From the NCBI GenBank assembly GCA_937916565.1, contig CALFSR010000244.1, positions 1 to 6,060 on the forward strand: a DNA stretch of 6,060 nucleotides, in the 5' to 3' direction. Under the pieces are notes generated by a model that had not been told where the DNA came from, searched no databases, and saw nothing but the letters and a program-made list of their open reading frames with translations. A program made the translations under genes and the position numbers. This DNA comes from an uncultured Bacillota bacterium (lineage in GTDB: Bacteria; Bacillota; Limnochordia; Limnochordales; ZCTH02-B6). How positions within the stretch are numbered: the stretch's first letter is position 1; the number at the start of each line of letters is the position of its first letter. Below, one piece after another: positions 1 through 6,060 of this stretch.

Positions 1-1171
1 GGTTGAGCGCCTCCGCGATCATCTCGGCCGCGTCCTCCACGAGCACGTCGATCTCCTTGGGCGTCATGATGAGATCGCCCATGTAAGGCTGGAGAACATC
101 CTCAAGAACGGCTCGCTCCACTTTGGACGCGGGCGGCCCCAGCGCAGCGGCCGCCCCGTACGATGCCGCCGCGCCGGGTGCGGGCATGGCAGGTGCAGGC
201 GGCATAGGCGGCGGAGGCGCCGGACTCAACCCCGGCGGGGCACCCCGCAGGATCCAGCCGGGGTCCGGCAGGGGAACGGTCGCGTCCACTCCCGGGGCAG
301 GCCCAGCGGGCGCAGGTGCCGGCGGCGGTACTTCCGGCCGCGGCCTTGCGGCTTGCCCGGCGCGGGCCGCCATACGTTCCAGCCCATCGGCCACCACCGT
401 GAGGGCGTGGACAACCGTCGGAACGCCGATGGCCAGCACAGGGACGCCCAGCGTCTGCCGGGTGATGCCGAACCGCTTGTTTCCCACCCCGGAGCCAGGC
501 TGGATGCCGGCGTCGGCGATCTGTACCGTGGTGCCCAACCGGTCGGTGCTGCGGGCCGCCAAGGCGTCGATGCAGACGACGAGCGCCGGGTTGATCTGCC
601 GCACCAGTCCTTGGACTATTTCCGCGGTCTCAAGGCCGGTAATGCCGAGCACCCCAGGGGAGATGGCCGCGACCGGCCGCGCTCCCCTGCGGGCGTCCGG
701 CGGCGCGAGGTAGTAAAAGTGACGGGTGACGATCAAATGGTGGACAGTGCGGGGGCCGATGGCGTCGGGAGTGGCGTTCCAGTTGCCAAGACCCACCACG
801 AGCACTTCCCCGTCGAGCGGCACTTGCCATCGCTGGAGGAACGCCGCGACCTCACGGCCGATGATGGCGGCAGCCTCCTCCATGGCCTCCTGGTCCCGGC
901 GGCGGAGGGCCGGCGCCTCAATGGTGGTGTAGTTGCCTGGGAGTTTGCCCATCGCGCGGGCGCCGGCTTCCGTCGTGATCGCGACCCGCGAGACGGTGCC
1001 GACGGGTGTCTCCTCCGTCTCCACGGCTACCCCCGGAATCTCGGGCGGTCCTTCGCGCTCAACGACGACCTCATGGGCTTCCAGGGCGAGATCGGTACGC
1101 AGCCGGTAGCGGCGCTGCCACGCGTCGTGGATGTCCAGCGACGGGTCGAGGGATCCGGCGCCTGCCTCCAT
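1..1171 (-). CDS. gpr: Spore protease GPR (germination protease), 3' end cut by window edge
   Basis: GPR is an aspartate-dependent endopeptidase (family A25) that starts degradation of DNA-protecting small acid-soluble proteins (SASPs) during spore germination. I translated this frame by hand: 390 residues are visible and it runs off the left edge with no stop. Family landmarks are clear. RTDLA at residues 25-29 matches the self-cleavage site that removes the propeptide, predicted after Asp27. GLGNWNATPDAIGP at 127-140 contains Asp136, and VVCIDALAARS at 198-208 contains Asp202; these correspond to the two catalytic aspartates of the family. PGSGVGNKR lies at 225-233. The C-terminal TPKEIDVLVEDAAEMIAEALN (from residue 370) is the usual GPR ending, so only a few codons are missing. 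The ATG at 1171-1169 follows a strong AGGAGGTGG ribosome site at 1177-1185. Residues about 271-349 are a Pro/Ala/Gly-rich stretch in place of the usual charged segment. The family's next gene is often spoIIP, outside this window. Confidence 0.96.
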   Translation of the reverse strand, partial: MEAGAGSLDPSLDIHDAWQRRYRLRTDLALEAHEVVVEREGPPEIPGVAVETEETPVGTVSRVAITTEAGARAMGKLPGNYTTIEAPALRRRDQEAMEEAAAIIGREVAAFLQRWQVPLDGEVLVVGLGNWNATPDAIGPRTVHHLIVTRHFYYLAPPDARRGARPVAAISPGVLGITGLETAEIVQGLVRQINPALVVCIDALAARSTDRLGTTVQIADAGIQPGSGVGNKRFGITRQTLGVPVLAIGVPTVVHALTVVADGLERMAARAGQAARPRPEVPPPAPAPAGPAPGVDATVPLPDPGWILRGAPPGLSPAPPPPMPPAPAMPAPGAAASYGAAAALGPPASKVERAVLEDVLQPYMGDLIMTPKEIDVLVEDAAEMIAEALN

Positions 1172-1192
1172 CGGCTCCACCTCCTGCCGCGA

Positions 1193-1222
1193 CAGTCTGC
1201 CGCAATGCGCGGATCCCTATAC
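1193..1222 (-). promoter_or_regulatory. Possible sigma-G-like promoter for gpr
   Basis: Reading the minus strand, GTATA (1222-1218) fits the sigma-G -35 pattern GHATR. Eighteen bases later CAGACTG (1199-1193) matches five of seven positions of the sigma-G -10 pattern CATWHTA. gpr is expressed in the forespore under sigma-F/sigma-G in Bacillus, so this is the expected promoter class. The start site would fall near 1186, leaving a leader of about 15 bases that begins right at the ribosome site, which is short. The match is imperfect and not proven. Confidence 0.35.
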
Positions 1223-1237
1223 CCGGCGGCGGCAATG

Positions 1238-1248
1238 TGTGGTACAAT
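1238..1248 (+). promoter_or_regulatory. Extended -10 promoter for rpsT
   Basis: TGTGG followed directly by TACAAT (TACAAT at 1243-1248) fits the extended -10 pattern TRTGN-TATAAT of Gram-positive housekeeping promoters. No convincing -35 lies 17 bases upstream (TACCCG at 1220-1225), which is typical when the extended -10 compensates. Transcription would begin near 1255, about 30 bases before the rpsT start codon. Confidence 0.6.
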
Positions 1249-1285
1249 GTTCGCGTTCAGCTCAGGGCAGAAGGGAGGTCCGGAC

Positions 1286-1555
1286 GTGCCCAACACGCGT
1301 TCTGCCGAAAAGCGGGTGCGGGTCATCGCCAAGCGCACGCTGCGCAACCGCATGATCCGTTCGCGGATGAAGACGGCGATCCGCCGCTACCAGACGGCGC
1401 TGGCGGAAGGCAACCTGGAGGCGGCTGCGGAGCTGTACCGCAAGGCGGCCAGCCAGATTGACCGCGCGGCTGCCAAGGGTGTCATTCATCCCAACCAGGC
1501 CTCCCGCCGCAAGGCGCGCCTTGCCGCCCGGCTCAACGGGCTGCAGGCCGGCTGA
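1286..1555 (+). CDS. rpsT: 30S ribosomal protein S20
   Basis: This 89-residue basic protein binds 16S rRNA early in assembly of the small ribosomal subunit. It begins PNTRSAEKRVRVIAKRT after the initiator, continues with RNRMIRSRMKTAIRRY, and ends with the S20 hallmark KGVIHPNQASRRKARLAARL. The length matches the family (about 85-90 residues), and the many Lys/Arg residues and alanine-rich helices are as expected. The start is a GTG at 1286-1288, chosen because GGAGG at 1274-1278 sits seven bases upstream and because S20 proteins typically begin with a short tail before the SAxKR motif. The reading frame is open far upstream through gpr antisense sequence, but that part is not coding. The gene is divergent from gpr and convergent with holA, the conserved Firmicute position. 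I see no clear hairpin-plus-T-run terminator in the 34 bases before the holA stop. Confidence 0.96.
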   Translation: MPNTRSAEKRVRVIAKRTLRNRMIRSRMKTAIRRYQTALAEGNLEAAAELYRKAASQIDRAAAKGVIHPNQASRRKARLAARLNGLQAG

Positions 1556-1589
1556 GCCTAAGGCCCGCTGTTCACAACCTAGTTCGGCG

Positions 1590-2576
1590 TCAGCGATGGG
1601 CCAGTGCGACCACGAGCGTCTCTAGCACGAGGCGAGGGTCCCGGCCCGTTTTTATTTCCAGGTCCGCCTGCACCACGCGCCGCAGGGCGTCTTGAGCGCG
1701 CCGTTCGCCTACCCGCGCCGCCTGGCGAGCCACCTTGTCCGCCGCAAAGGCGCTGCGCAGGCCAAGACGCGCCGCGAGTTCCTGTCCTCCCGCCCGAGCC
1801 CCTAGGGCCAGCAGGATCAGCCTGTACTGACGGGCGATCATGCTTAGGATGTAAAGTGGCGGCTGGCCGACGGCCAAAAGATCTCTCAAAATACCGAGGG
1901 CGTCCCTCGTGCGGCCCTCGGCCACTGCGTCCGCGAAGCGAAAGATGGCATACTCGGCCGCGTTGGCGATGGCGACGCTGGCCACTTCGCCCACCATCGC
2001 CGCGTCCACTGGCTCCCCTTGCGCATACACGGCCAGCTTTTCAAGCTCCGTAACGATCGTTTGAAGGTCGGGCCCGGTGGATTCCAAGAGGGCCTGCACG
2101 GCGGAGGGCGCCATGTTGAGTCCCATAGCCCGGGCCTGCTGGCTGACCCACTGGGGCAAGCCTGCAGGCGGAGGCGCCGCGCACGCGATCACCCGCGCCG
2201 TCTTGGAGAGCTCCTGGATGGCCTTGCGGCGCCGGTCCACTTCCGTGGCCACGAGGATGACCGTTACGCCCGCGGGCAGGCGGGTCAACAAAGGCACCAA
2301 CTGATCTTGGGCGGCCGCGGGCAGCCGGTCGAAAGCCCGGACGATCACCAGCCGCTGGTCGCCGAACAAGGAGCCGGTGCCCGCGGCGCTCATAATGAGT
2401 TCGGCTGAAGCCTCATCGCCGTAAAGCACCGTGCGGTCAAGCCCCCCCGGAGCCCGTGCAGCCGCCGCGTCGGCGATCAGGCGGCACGCCCGGTCACGGG
2501 TGAACGCATCGTCCCCCACCACGAGGTACAATCCGGCCGGAGCCCCCGTTCGAAGCTCCTTCGAGAGCTGCACCAA
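1590..2576 (-). CDS. holA: DNA polymerase III delta subunit (clamp-loader subunit)
   Basis: The delta subunit opens the beta sliding clamp within the clamp-loader complex during chromosome replication. With a TTG start at 2576 the protein is 328 residues, near the family's 330-350. Visible landmarks are LYLVVGDDAF at 16-25 (strand and loop that starts the AAA+-like fold), GSLFGDQRLVIVR at 68-80, STGPDLQTIVTELEKLAVY at 166-184, PPLYILSMIARQYRLIL at 239-255, and the C-terminal DLEIKTGRDPRLVLETLV at 305-322, characteristic of HolA/YqeN. There is no Walker A motif, as usual for delta. The start is uncertain. The frame stays open up to a TTG at 2675 (361 residues), but the added 33 residues look unlike the family and lack a good ribosome site. 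An ATC at 2585-2583 has a GGGGGTG about eight bases upstream. The gene follows comEC on the same strand and is probably co-transcribed with it, as in B. subtilis. Confidence 0.93.
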   Translation of the reverse strand: MVQLSKELRTGAPAGLYLVVGDDAFTRDRACRLIADAAAARAPGGLDRTVLYGDEASAELIMSAAGTGSLFGDQRLVIVRAFDRLPAAAQDQLVPLLTRLPAGVTVILVATEVDRRRKAIQELSKTARVIACAAPPPAGLPQWVSQQARAMGLNMAPSAVQALLESTGPDLQTIVTELEKLAVYAQGEPVDAAMVGEVASVAIANAAEYAIFRFADAVAEGRTRDALGILRDLLAVGQPPLYILSMIARQYRLILLALGARAGGQELAARLGLRSAFAADKVARQAARVGERRAQDALRRVVQADLEIKTGRDPRLVLETLVVALAHR

Positions 2577-2696
2577 TGGCTCGATGGTCGCCGCACCCCC
2601 GCAACGCTTGCTCGTCCCCCCATCTTCCGCGCCCGGACCCTGCCTTCCTTCCAGGCACCCGTCCCCGTGCCACAACCGCTGGGCTTTCGCCAGCCG

Positions 2697-2891
2697 TCAA
2701 CAGGCCGCCGGCAGCTCCTCCACGACAAAGCGAGCGGGGCACAGTCGCCAATGGGTCCCGTCGCTTTCCCACCGTACAGCCCCGTGGCGATCCGTGCGGT
2801 ACACGGCGATCCCCATCTGTGAGAGAGTTGCTACGACGTCAGGATGAGGTTGGCCATAGTTGTTCGCGCCCACGGAGATGACGGCCGCGGC
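2697..2891 (-). other. comEC: Out-of-frame C-terminal part of ComEC beyond the frameshift
   Basis: Read in the -1 frame relative to the main comEC frame, this stretch encodes AAAVISVGANNYGQPHPDV followed by an IAVYRTDRHGAV segment, and ends ...FVVEELPAAC at TGA 2699-2697. The ISVGxNNYGxPHP and VYRTDxxGAV motifs are the standard closing motifs of the ComEC beta-lactamase-like domain. The main frame instead continues for about 19 unrelated residues to TAG at 2831. One base appears to be missing in the GC-rich run at about 2885-2897; restoring one would rejoin the frames. Confidence 0.9.
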
Positions 2892-5062
2892 GGGCGGGCC
2901 GCCTCGTACAGCGCCGACACGAGGGACAGTCGGCTGCCGTGGTGGGGCACTTTGACCGCATCGGCTCGCAGGTCCCAGCCACCGGCGAGCAATTGTAGCT
3001 GGCCCGCCACCTCAAGATCTCCCGTAAGGAGCAGCGCGGTCGTACCGTAGCGCAGCCGCAGGACGAGCGAGTCGTCGTTCAAGCTGTCGCTGCTTCCTTC
3101 CGGCGACCGGGGCGGGTGCAGCACTTCGAGCACCGTGTCCGCGTCCAGCCGGATCAGATCCCCCGCCCGGACGGCCCGGCGCGGCACCCCCTTCTCGGCC
3201 AGCAACTCCGTGTACCGCTCCCACGAGGGTGTCGCACCGGGCCGGCCGTTGTCGATGGCCACCCCCACCGGAAGGCTGTCAACGAGCGCCACCAGCCCCG
3301 CCAGGTGATCGTCGTGCGGGTGCGTGAGAATGACCGCATCGACGCGTCGCACCCCTTCCCGGCGAAGGTAAGGAACGATGACGTCCCGTCCCGCGTTGAA
3401 GATCTCAATGCCGTCCCGCATGCGGTATCCGCCGCCGTCTACAAGCGCCGTCACGCCGGCGGGAGTGCGGATGAGCACCGCATCCCCCTGCCCCACATCC
3501 AAAAAGACCGCCACCAGCGGCCGCGGCGCTACCAGCCAAGCCCACCAACCGGCGGCTACGACCAGCCCGCAAGCCAGCAGGGCGGCGCGCCGCAACCGCG
3601 GCGCCAGGTCCGCCCACCGGACGACCACGAAGCTCAGGGCCCATGCAACGAGCAGCGTGCCCGGCCACGGCCTCGGCATGGTCACAAGAACCCCGGGAAT
3701 CCGGGCCAGCGCCGTCGTCACCGCCACCAGCCCGTCCAGGACGAGGCTCGTGCCAATTCCGAGCAACCGTGCGGCGGAAGGCCACACGTGATAAGCAAGG
3801 CCGGTCGTCAGCCCCAGAGGCACGAGGAGTCCCGCCAGCGGTCCGCCGGCGAGACTCCCGGCAAAGCCGACCAGCGAGAGTTCCTGGAAGTAATAGGCCA
3901 GCAGCGGCGCCACGCCGAGTTGTGCGCCCGCCGCGACGGCGACGGCCTGGGCGACCGGGGCCGGCAGGCGCGAGAGGCGCCGGCGCACGGGGCTGTAGGC
4001 CGCCCAGATGCCGATGGTGGCGGCGAAGGTGAGCTGGAAGGACACGTCGTACAGCACCAGCGGGTTGTGAATCAGAAGGCCCAGCGCGGCCAAGGCCAGC
4101 GCGGTCCCCAGGTCCCGCTCCCGCCCCACGCAAGCTGCGGCGAGGCTCAGGGTCGTTGCCACCCCGGCCCGCACCGCCGGCGGCCGCGCGCCCGTCGCCA
4201 GCACGTACACCCATACCAGGGCCGCGGCGGCGGCCGCGCCCAGCGCCCGGGGCACCCGCAGGGCGGACACAAGCCGCCACGCCGCCGCGGCCACGAACCC
4301 CACGTGCAGGCCCGAAACAGCCAGCAGGTGCATGACCCCGGCCCGCCTGAAGGCCTCCTCCAGTTCCTGGGGCAACTCCTGCCGCTGCCCCAGGACGAGG
4401 CCCAGCATCACGCCCGCCCGCTCGGGCGTTAAGACATCGGTCAATCCGCGGGAGACGGCGTCCCGGGCCGCGGCCGCCAGGCGCTGGACCAACGGCGCCC
4501 GGCCGCGGTCGACAATCGAGACGTGCCGGGGATAAGAAACGTCGGCAACGGCCGTCACGCCTTGCCGTCGCAGGTGTTCGCGGTAGTCAAAGGATCCCGG
4601 ATTTCCCGCCGCCGGGGGGCGCCGCAGCACGGCCCGCACCTGGATGATATCCCCGTAGGCGACCTCGACGCCGGGCGGCAACGTGACCCGCACCCGGCCG
4701 TGCGCGGCCCAAGCGGTACCCTGGCGCTCGATGCGATCTGCTTGCACTACGGCATATAGGCGGTCGCCGTCCCGCTCGGGAAAACCTGCCACCCGACCGG
4801 TCAGAACCACGGGACCGATGTCGACGTACGGCTTAAGGCCCGCGTCGAGCCGCGCCTCATGCGCGGCCAGCCACCATGCGCCGCAAACGACCACGAGAAG
4901 CAGGGCCACAGGCGCCATCCGGCGCCCGCGCGCCGCCCCGGCGGCCACCGCAAGCCCTAACGCGGCCGCGGCGGCCGTCCAGGTAGCGAGCGGCACGCCC
5001 AGGTGGCCTTGCACCCCAATGCCCGCTGCCACCAGGCCGCACCAGCGCACGAGGGGCCCCAC
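2697..5062 (-). CDS. comEC: Competence DNA-uptake channel ComEC, frameshifted near its 3' end
   Basis: ComEC is the inner-membrane channel that passes single-stranded transforming DNA into the cytoplasm. The unbroken frame runs from GTG at 5062 to a TAG at 2831 (743 residues). Two or three membrane segments lie within 1-68. The DUF4131 (OB-like) domain spans about 75-185 and includes GNPGSFDYREHLRRQGV at 153-169. The Competence domain spans about 205-490, with HLLAVSGLHVGF at 245-256, TGARPPAVRAG at 290-300 and many membrane helices. A metallo-beta-lactamase-like domain starts near 515, with FLDVGQGDA at 520-528, HPHDDH at 581-586, LLLTGDLE at 677-684 and VPHHGS at 705-710. After about residue 724 the homologous sequence moves to the -1 frame and ends with TGA at 2699-2697. 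Joined, the protein would be about 788 residues, close to B. subtilis ComEC (776). The start is three bases after the comEA stop, with GGTGGAG inside the end of comEA as ribosome site. It may be a sequencing error or a true mutation. Confidence 0.93.
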
Positions 5063-5065
5063 GGC

Positions 5066-5560
5066 TTACTCCACCCGGATTAGGTCCTGGATGGCGCGGA
5101 ACTTCGCGGGGCCGATACCGGGCACCTCCAGGATGTCCGCGATGTCGCTGAAAGGGCCCCATTGCTCCCGATACTGAACAATCCGTTGCGCTAAAGCCGG
5201 TCCGATGCCCGGCAACCGCTCCAGTTCCGACGCCGGGGCCAGGTTGATGTTGATGCGGGTGTCAACGCCCGGTGCCGCGGCCGGTTCTCCCTCCGGACAC
5301 GCGCCGTTCAGGCCGGCGCCGGCCTGCGGGGCAAACGGCACGTCACCCTCGGCGGCAGCGCCGCCGCCACCTGGTTTTTCGCCGGCCGGCTCTGCGCTGA
5401 CGGGCGCAGCCGCAGCCGCCGCGACGGGCTCGACGGATACCGGACCGGCGACACCACCGCCCCGGTGCCGGTCGAGCAAGAGCCCGCCCACGCCTCCCGT
5501 GACCAAGAGGACGCTGACTGCCACCGCCAGCCACGTCTCAAGGCGCGACCACGCGAACAT
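5066..5560 (-). CDS. comEA: Competence DNA receptor ComEA, helix-hairpin-helix protein
   Basis: ComEA is a membrane-anchored protein that binds incoming double-stranded DNA outside the cell membrane and hands it to ComEC. The 164-residue product has a single N-terminal membrane segment at about 9-29 followed by Arg/His residues. A low-complexity Ala/Pro/Gly linker occupies about 34-98, and a C-terminal DNA-binding domain begins at NINLAPASELERLPGIG (104-120). Two helix-hairpin-helix units are visible, LPGIGPALAQRIVQYR at 116-131 and VPGIGPAKFRAIQDLI at 146-161, together forming the Pfam HHH_3-like domain. ATG at 5560 is chosen over TTG at 5566 because GGGAGG lies about eight bases before the ATG but only one before the TTG. 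The SLBB oligomerisation domain seen between anchor and HhH in many Firmicute ComEA proteins is not recognisable. comEC follows after three bases, so the two are almost surely co-translated. No convincing promoter was found upstream. Confidence 0.95.
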   Translation of the reverse strand: MFAWSRLETWLAVAVSVLLVTGGVGGLLLDRHRGGGVAGPVSVEPVAAAAAAPVSAEPAGEKPGGGGAAAEGDVPFAPQAGAGLNGACPEGEPAAAPGVDTRININLAPASELERLPGIGPALAQRIVQYREQWGPFSDIADILEVPGIGPAKFRAIQDLIRVE

Positions 5561-5712
5561 ATCCAAGCCCTCCCTGCGACCTGTGGGCCGGGCCGGCGGC
5601 GCGGTGGTGCGCTGGCGTTTCTATGGGACGGAGCACGGTTCCTTCGGCCGGATCGCGGTATCCCGCAGCGGCCCCCGCACGTTTTCCCTGCAAATGACCC
5701 ACCGGGAGGCGC

Positions 5713-5741
5713 TTGACATACCCATCGGGGTATATTAACCT
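5713..5741 (+). promoter_or_regulatory. Probable sigma-A promoter of the glutaredoxin gene
   Basis: TTGACA at 5713-5718 is a perfect -35 consensus. With a 17-base spacer the -10 is TAACCT at 5736-5741, which matches the consensus only at positions 1, 2 and 6. Transcription would start near 5748. The first palindrome covers the spacer and the last base of the -35, so a bound protein there would block RNA polymerase. Confidence 0.6.
5718..5733. promoter_or_regulatory. Operator-like palindrome 1 (CsoR/CstR-type)
   Basis: ATACCCATCGGGGTAT consists of perfect six-base arms ATACCC and GGGTAT around a four-base centre. AT-flanked C-run/G-run palindromes of this type are known binding sites for the CsoR/RcnR/FrmR (DUF156) repressors, including copper-sensing CsoR and persulfide-sensing CstR. 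It overlaps the -35/-10 spacer, a position suited to repression. Confidence 0.6.
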
Positions 5742-5753
5742 TAGGCTAGACAG

Positions 5754-5769
5754 ATACCCATAGGGGTAT
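5754..5769. promoter_or_regulatory. Operator-like palindrome 2 (CsoR/CstR-type)
   Basis: ATACCCATAGGGGTAT differs from the first palindrome at one of sixteen positions and has the same ATACCC and GGGTAT arms. Its centre is 36 bases from that of the first copy. It lies just downstream of the predicted transcription start and upstream of the ribosome site AAGGAG at 5784-5789, so it would sit in the early transcribed region. Confidence 0.6.
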
Positions 5770-5799
5770 GCACCAACGTCGGAAAGGAGCTAGGCTGGC

Positions 5800-6036
5800 A
5801 TGAAAAAGCCAATCGTCTACACGTCTGCGACGTGCCCGTACTGCACCATGTTGATCCAGTTCCTGGACAGCCGCGGAATTCCTTATGAGGAGCGCAACGT
5901 GAGCTACAACCGCCGCTATGTGGCGGAGCTGGCCGAGCTGGGCACCTTGGGCGTGCCCACCACCGTGATCGAGGACCAGGTGATCGTCGGCTACCAGCCT
6001 CAGGTCATCCTGGACGCGGTGGGCGCGAAGGCGTAA
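5800..6036 (+). CDS. Glutaredoxin-like thiol-disulfide protein (NrdH/Grx type)
   Basis: A 78-residue single-domain thioredoxin-fold protein, predicted cytoplasmic, with no signal peptide or membrane segment. It begins with a beta strand (PIVYTSA) leading into the redox motif CPYC at residues 12-15. The cis-proline motif GVPTT lies at 51-55 and the following V-I-V-G-Y-Q-P segment at 61-67 corresponds to the glycine-containing loop that contacts the thiol substrate. Length and layout match small bacterial glutaredoxin-family proteins (about 75-85 residues), which reduce disulfides, or glutathione-like or bacillithiol-like mixed disulfides. The physiological partner cannot be told from sequence. 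ATG at 5800 is supported by AAGGAG at 5784-5789, ten bases upstream. The two palindromes in its promoter suggest induction by copper or by reactive sulfur species through a CsoR/CstR-family repressor; no such repressor gene is in this window. Whether another gene follows in the same unit cannot be seen. Confidence 0.92.
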   Translation: MKKPIVYTSATCPYCTMLIQFLDSRGIPYEERNVSYNRRYVAELAELGTLGVPTTVIEDQVIVGYQPQVILDAVGAKA

Positions 6037-6060
6037 GGTCCCCTCCCGCGGTCTGGCGCT

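Larger units (their letters stand above)
5561..5799. other. Intergenic region between comEA and the glutaredoxin gene
   Basis: The two flanking genes diverge from here. The left part, to about 5710, is GC-rich with no reading frame resembling a protein, no clear hairpin and no confident comEA promoter on the minus strand. The right part, from about 5711, is noticeably AT-richer and holds the promoter and paired palindromes listed separately. Confidence 0.7.

Noticed and set aside
353..1285. Long plus-strand open frame running into rpsT, suggesting a 400-residue protein
   Set aside because: It is antisense to gpr, whose protein is conserved throughout. The only family resemblance is the final 89 residues (S20), which have their own GTG, ribosome site and promoter. 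The rest is a by-product of high GC.
1556..1589. Rho-independent terminator between rpsT and holA
   Set aside because: I found no stable inverted repeat followed by a T run on either strand.
2885..2897. Programmed -1 ribosomal frameshift in comEC
   Set aside because: The codons here (CGC CCG CCG CGG) contain no canonical X-XXY-YYZ slippery heptamer, and ComEC is not known to be recoded. An indel is simpler.
3405..4280. 291-residue minus-strand frame overlapping comEC
   Set aside because: It overlaps comEC on the same strand in another frame, is low-complexity Arg/Gly/Ala, and has no family resemblance.
3116..4432. 438-residue plus-strand open frame opposite comEC
   Set aside because: It is rich in Arg, Gln, Pro and His with no recognisable motif, and lies wholly antisense to the conserved ComEC domains. 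This is typical of GC-rich antisense frames.
5564..5566. TTG start for comEA two codons upstream
   Set aside because: The ribosome site GGGAGG would be only one base from the TTG, whereas it is correctly spaced for the ATG at 5560.
1..6060. CRISPR array, insertion sequence, tRNA or rRNA gene
   Set aside because: I saw no regularly spaced repeats, transposase motifs, terminal inverted repeats or cloverleaf/rRNA signatures.

Overview
The window looks like the chromosome of a GC-rich, endospore-forming Firmicute (Bacillota), of the kind seen in thermophilic lineages such as Symbiobacterium, Thermaerobacter or their relatives. That placement is an inference. It rests on the visibly high GC content, a spore-specific germination protease, GTG/TTG starts with purine-rich Shine-Dalgarno sites, and gene order. 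The order comEA - comEC - holA - (rpsT, opposite strand) - gpr is the conserved Firmicute arrangement known from Bacillus subtilis, but here without comEB. Nearly all of the window is ordinary core genome.

Layout from left to right. Bases 1-1171 (minus strand) are gpr, the spore protease that degrades small acid-soluble proteins. It lacks only its last few codons, which lie beyond the left edge. Bases 1172-1285 are a short divergent promoter region with an extended -10 promoter for rpsT and a possible sigma-G-like promoter for gpr. Bases 1286-1555 (plus strand) are rpsT, ribosomal protein S20. Bases 1590 to about 2576 (minus strand) are holA, the DNA polymerase III delta subunit, converging on rpsT. 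Bases 2697-5062 (minus strand) are comEC, the DNA-uptake channel. Its last ~60 codons are in a different frame from the rest, so the gene is frameshifted as sequenced. Bases 5066-5560 (minus strand) are comEA, the membrane-anchored DNA receptor. comEA, comEC and holA probably form one transcription unit read right to left. comEA and comEC are three bases apart and the comEC ribosome site lies inside the end of comEA.

Bases 5561-5799 hold no gene. Their right half carries a -35 promoter element and two near-identical ATACCC-N4-GGGTAT palindromes, resembling operators of the CsoR/CstR (DUF156) repressor family. Bases 5800-6036 (plus strand) encode a 78-residue glutaredoxin-like protein with a CPYC active site, presumably controlled by those operators. 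Bases 6037-6060 are too short to interpret.

How they work together: ComEA binds transforming DNA outside the membrane and ComEC carries one strand inward. HolA loads the replication clamp and is a housekeeping neighbour rather than a competence protein. gpr acts in spore germination. The glutaredoxin is a separate, stress- or metal-responsive unit. The best points for follow-up are the comEC frameshift and the paired operators. I see no undescribed multi-gene system here.
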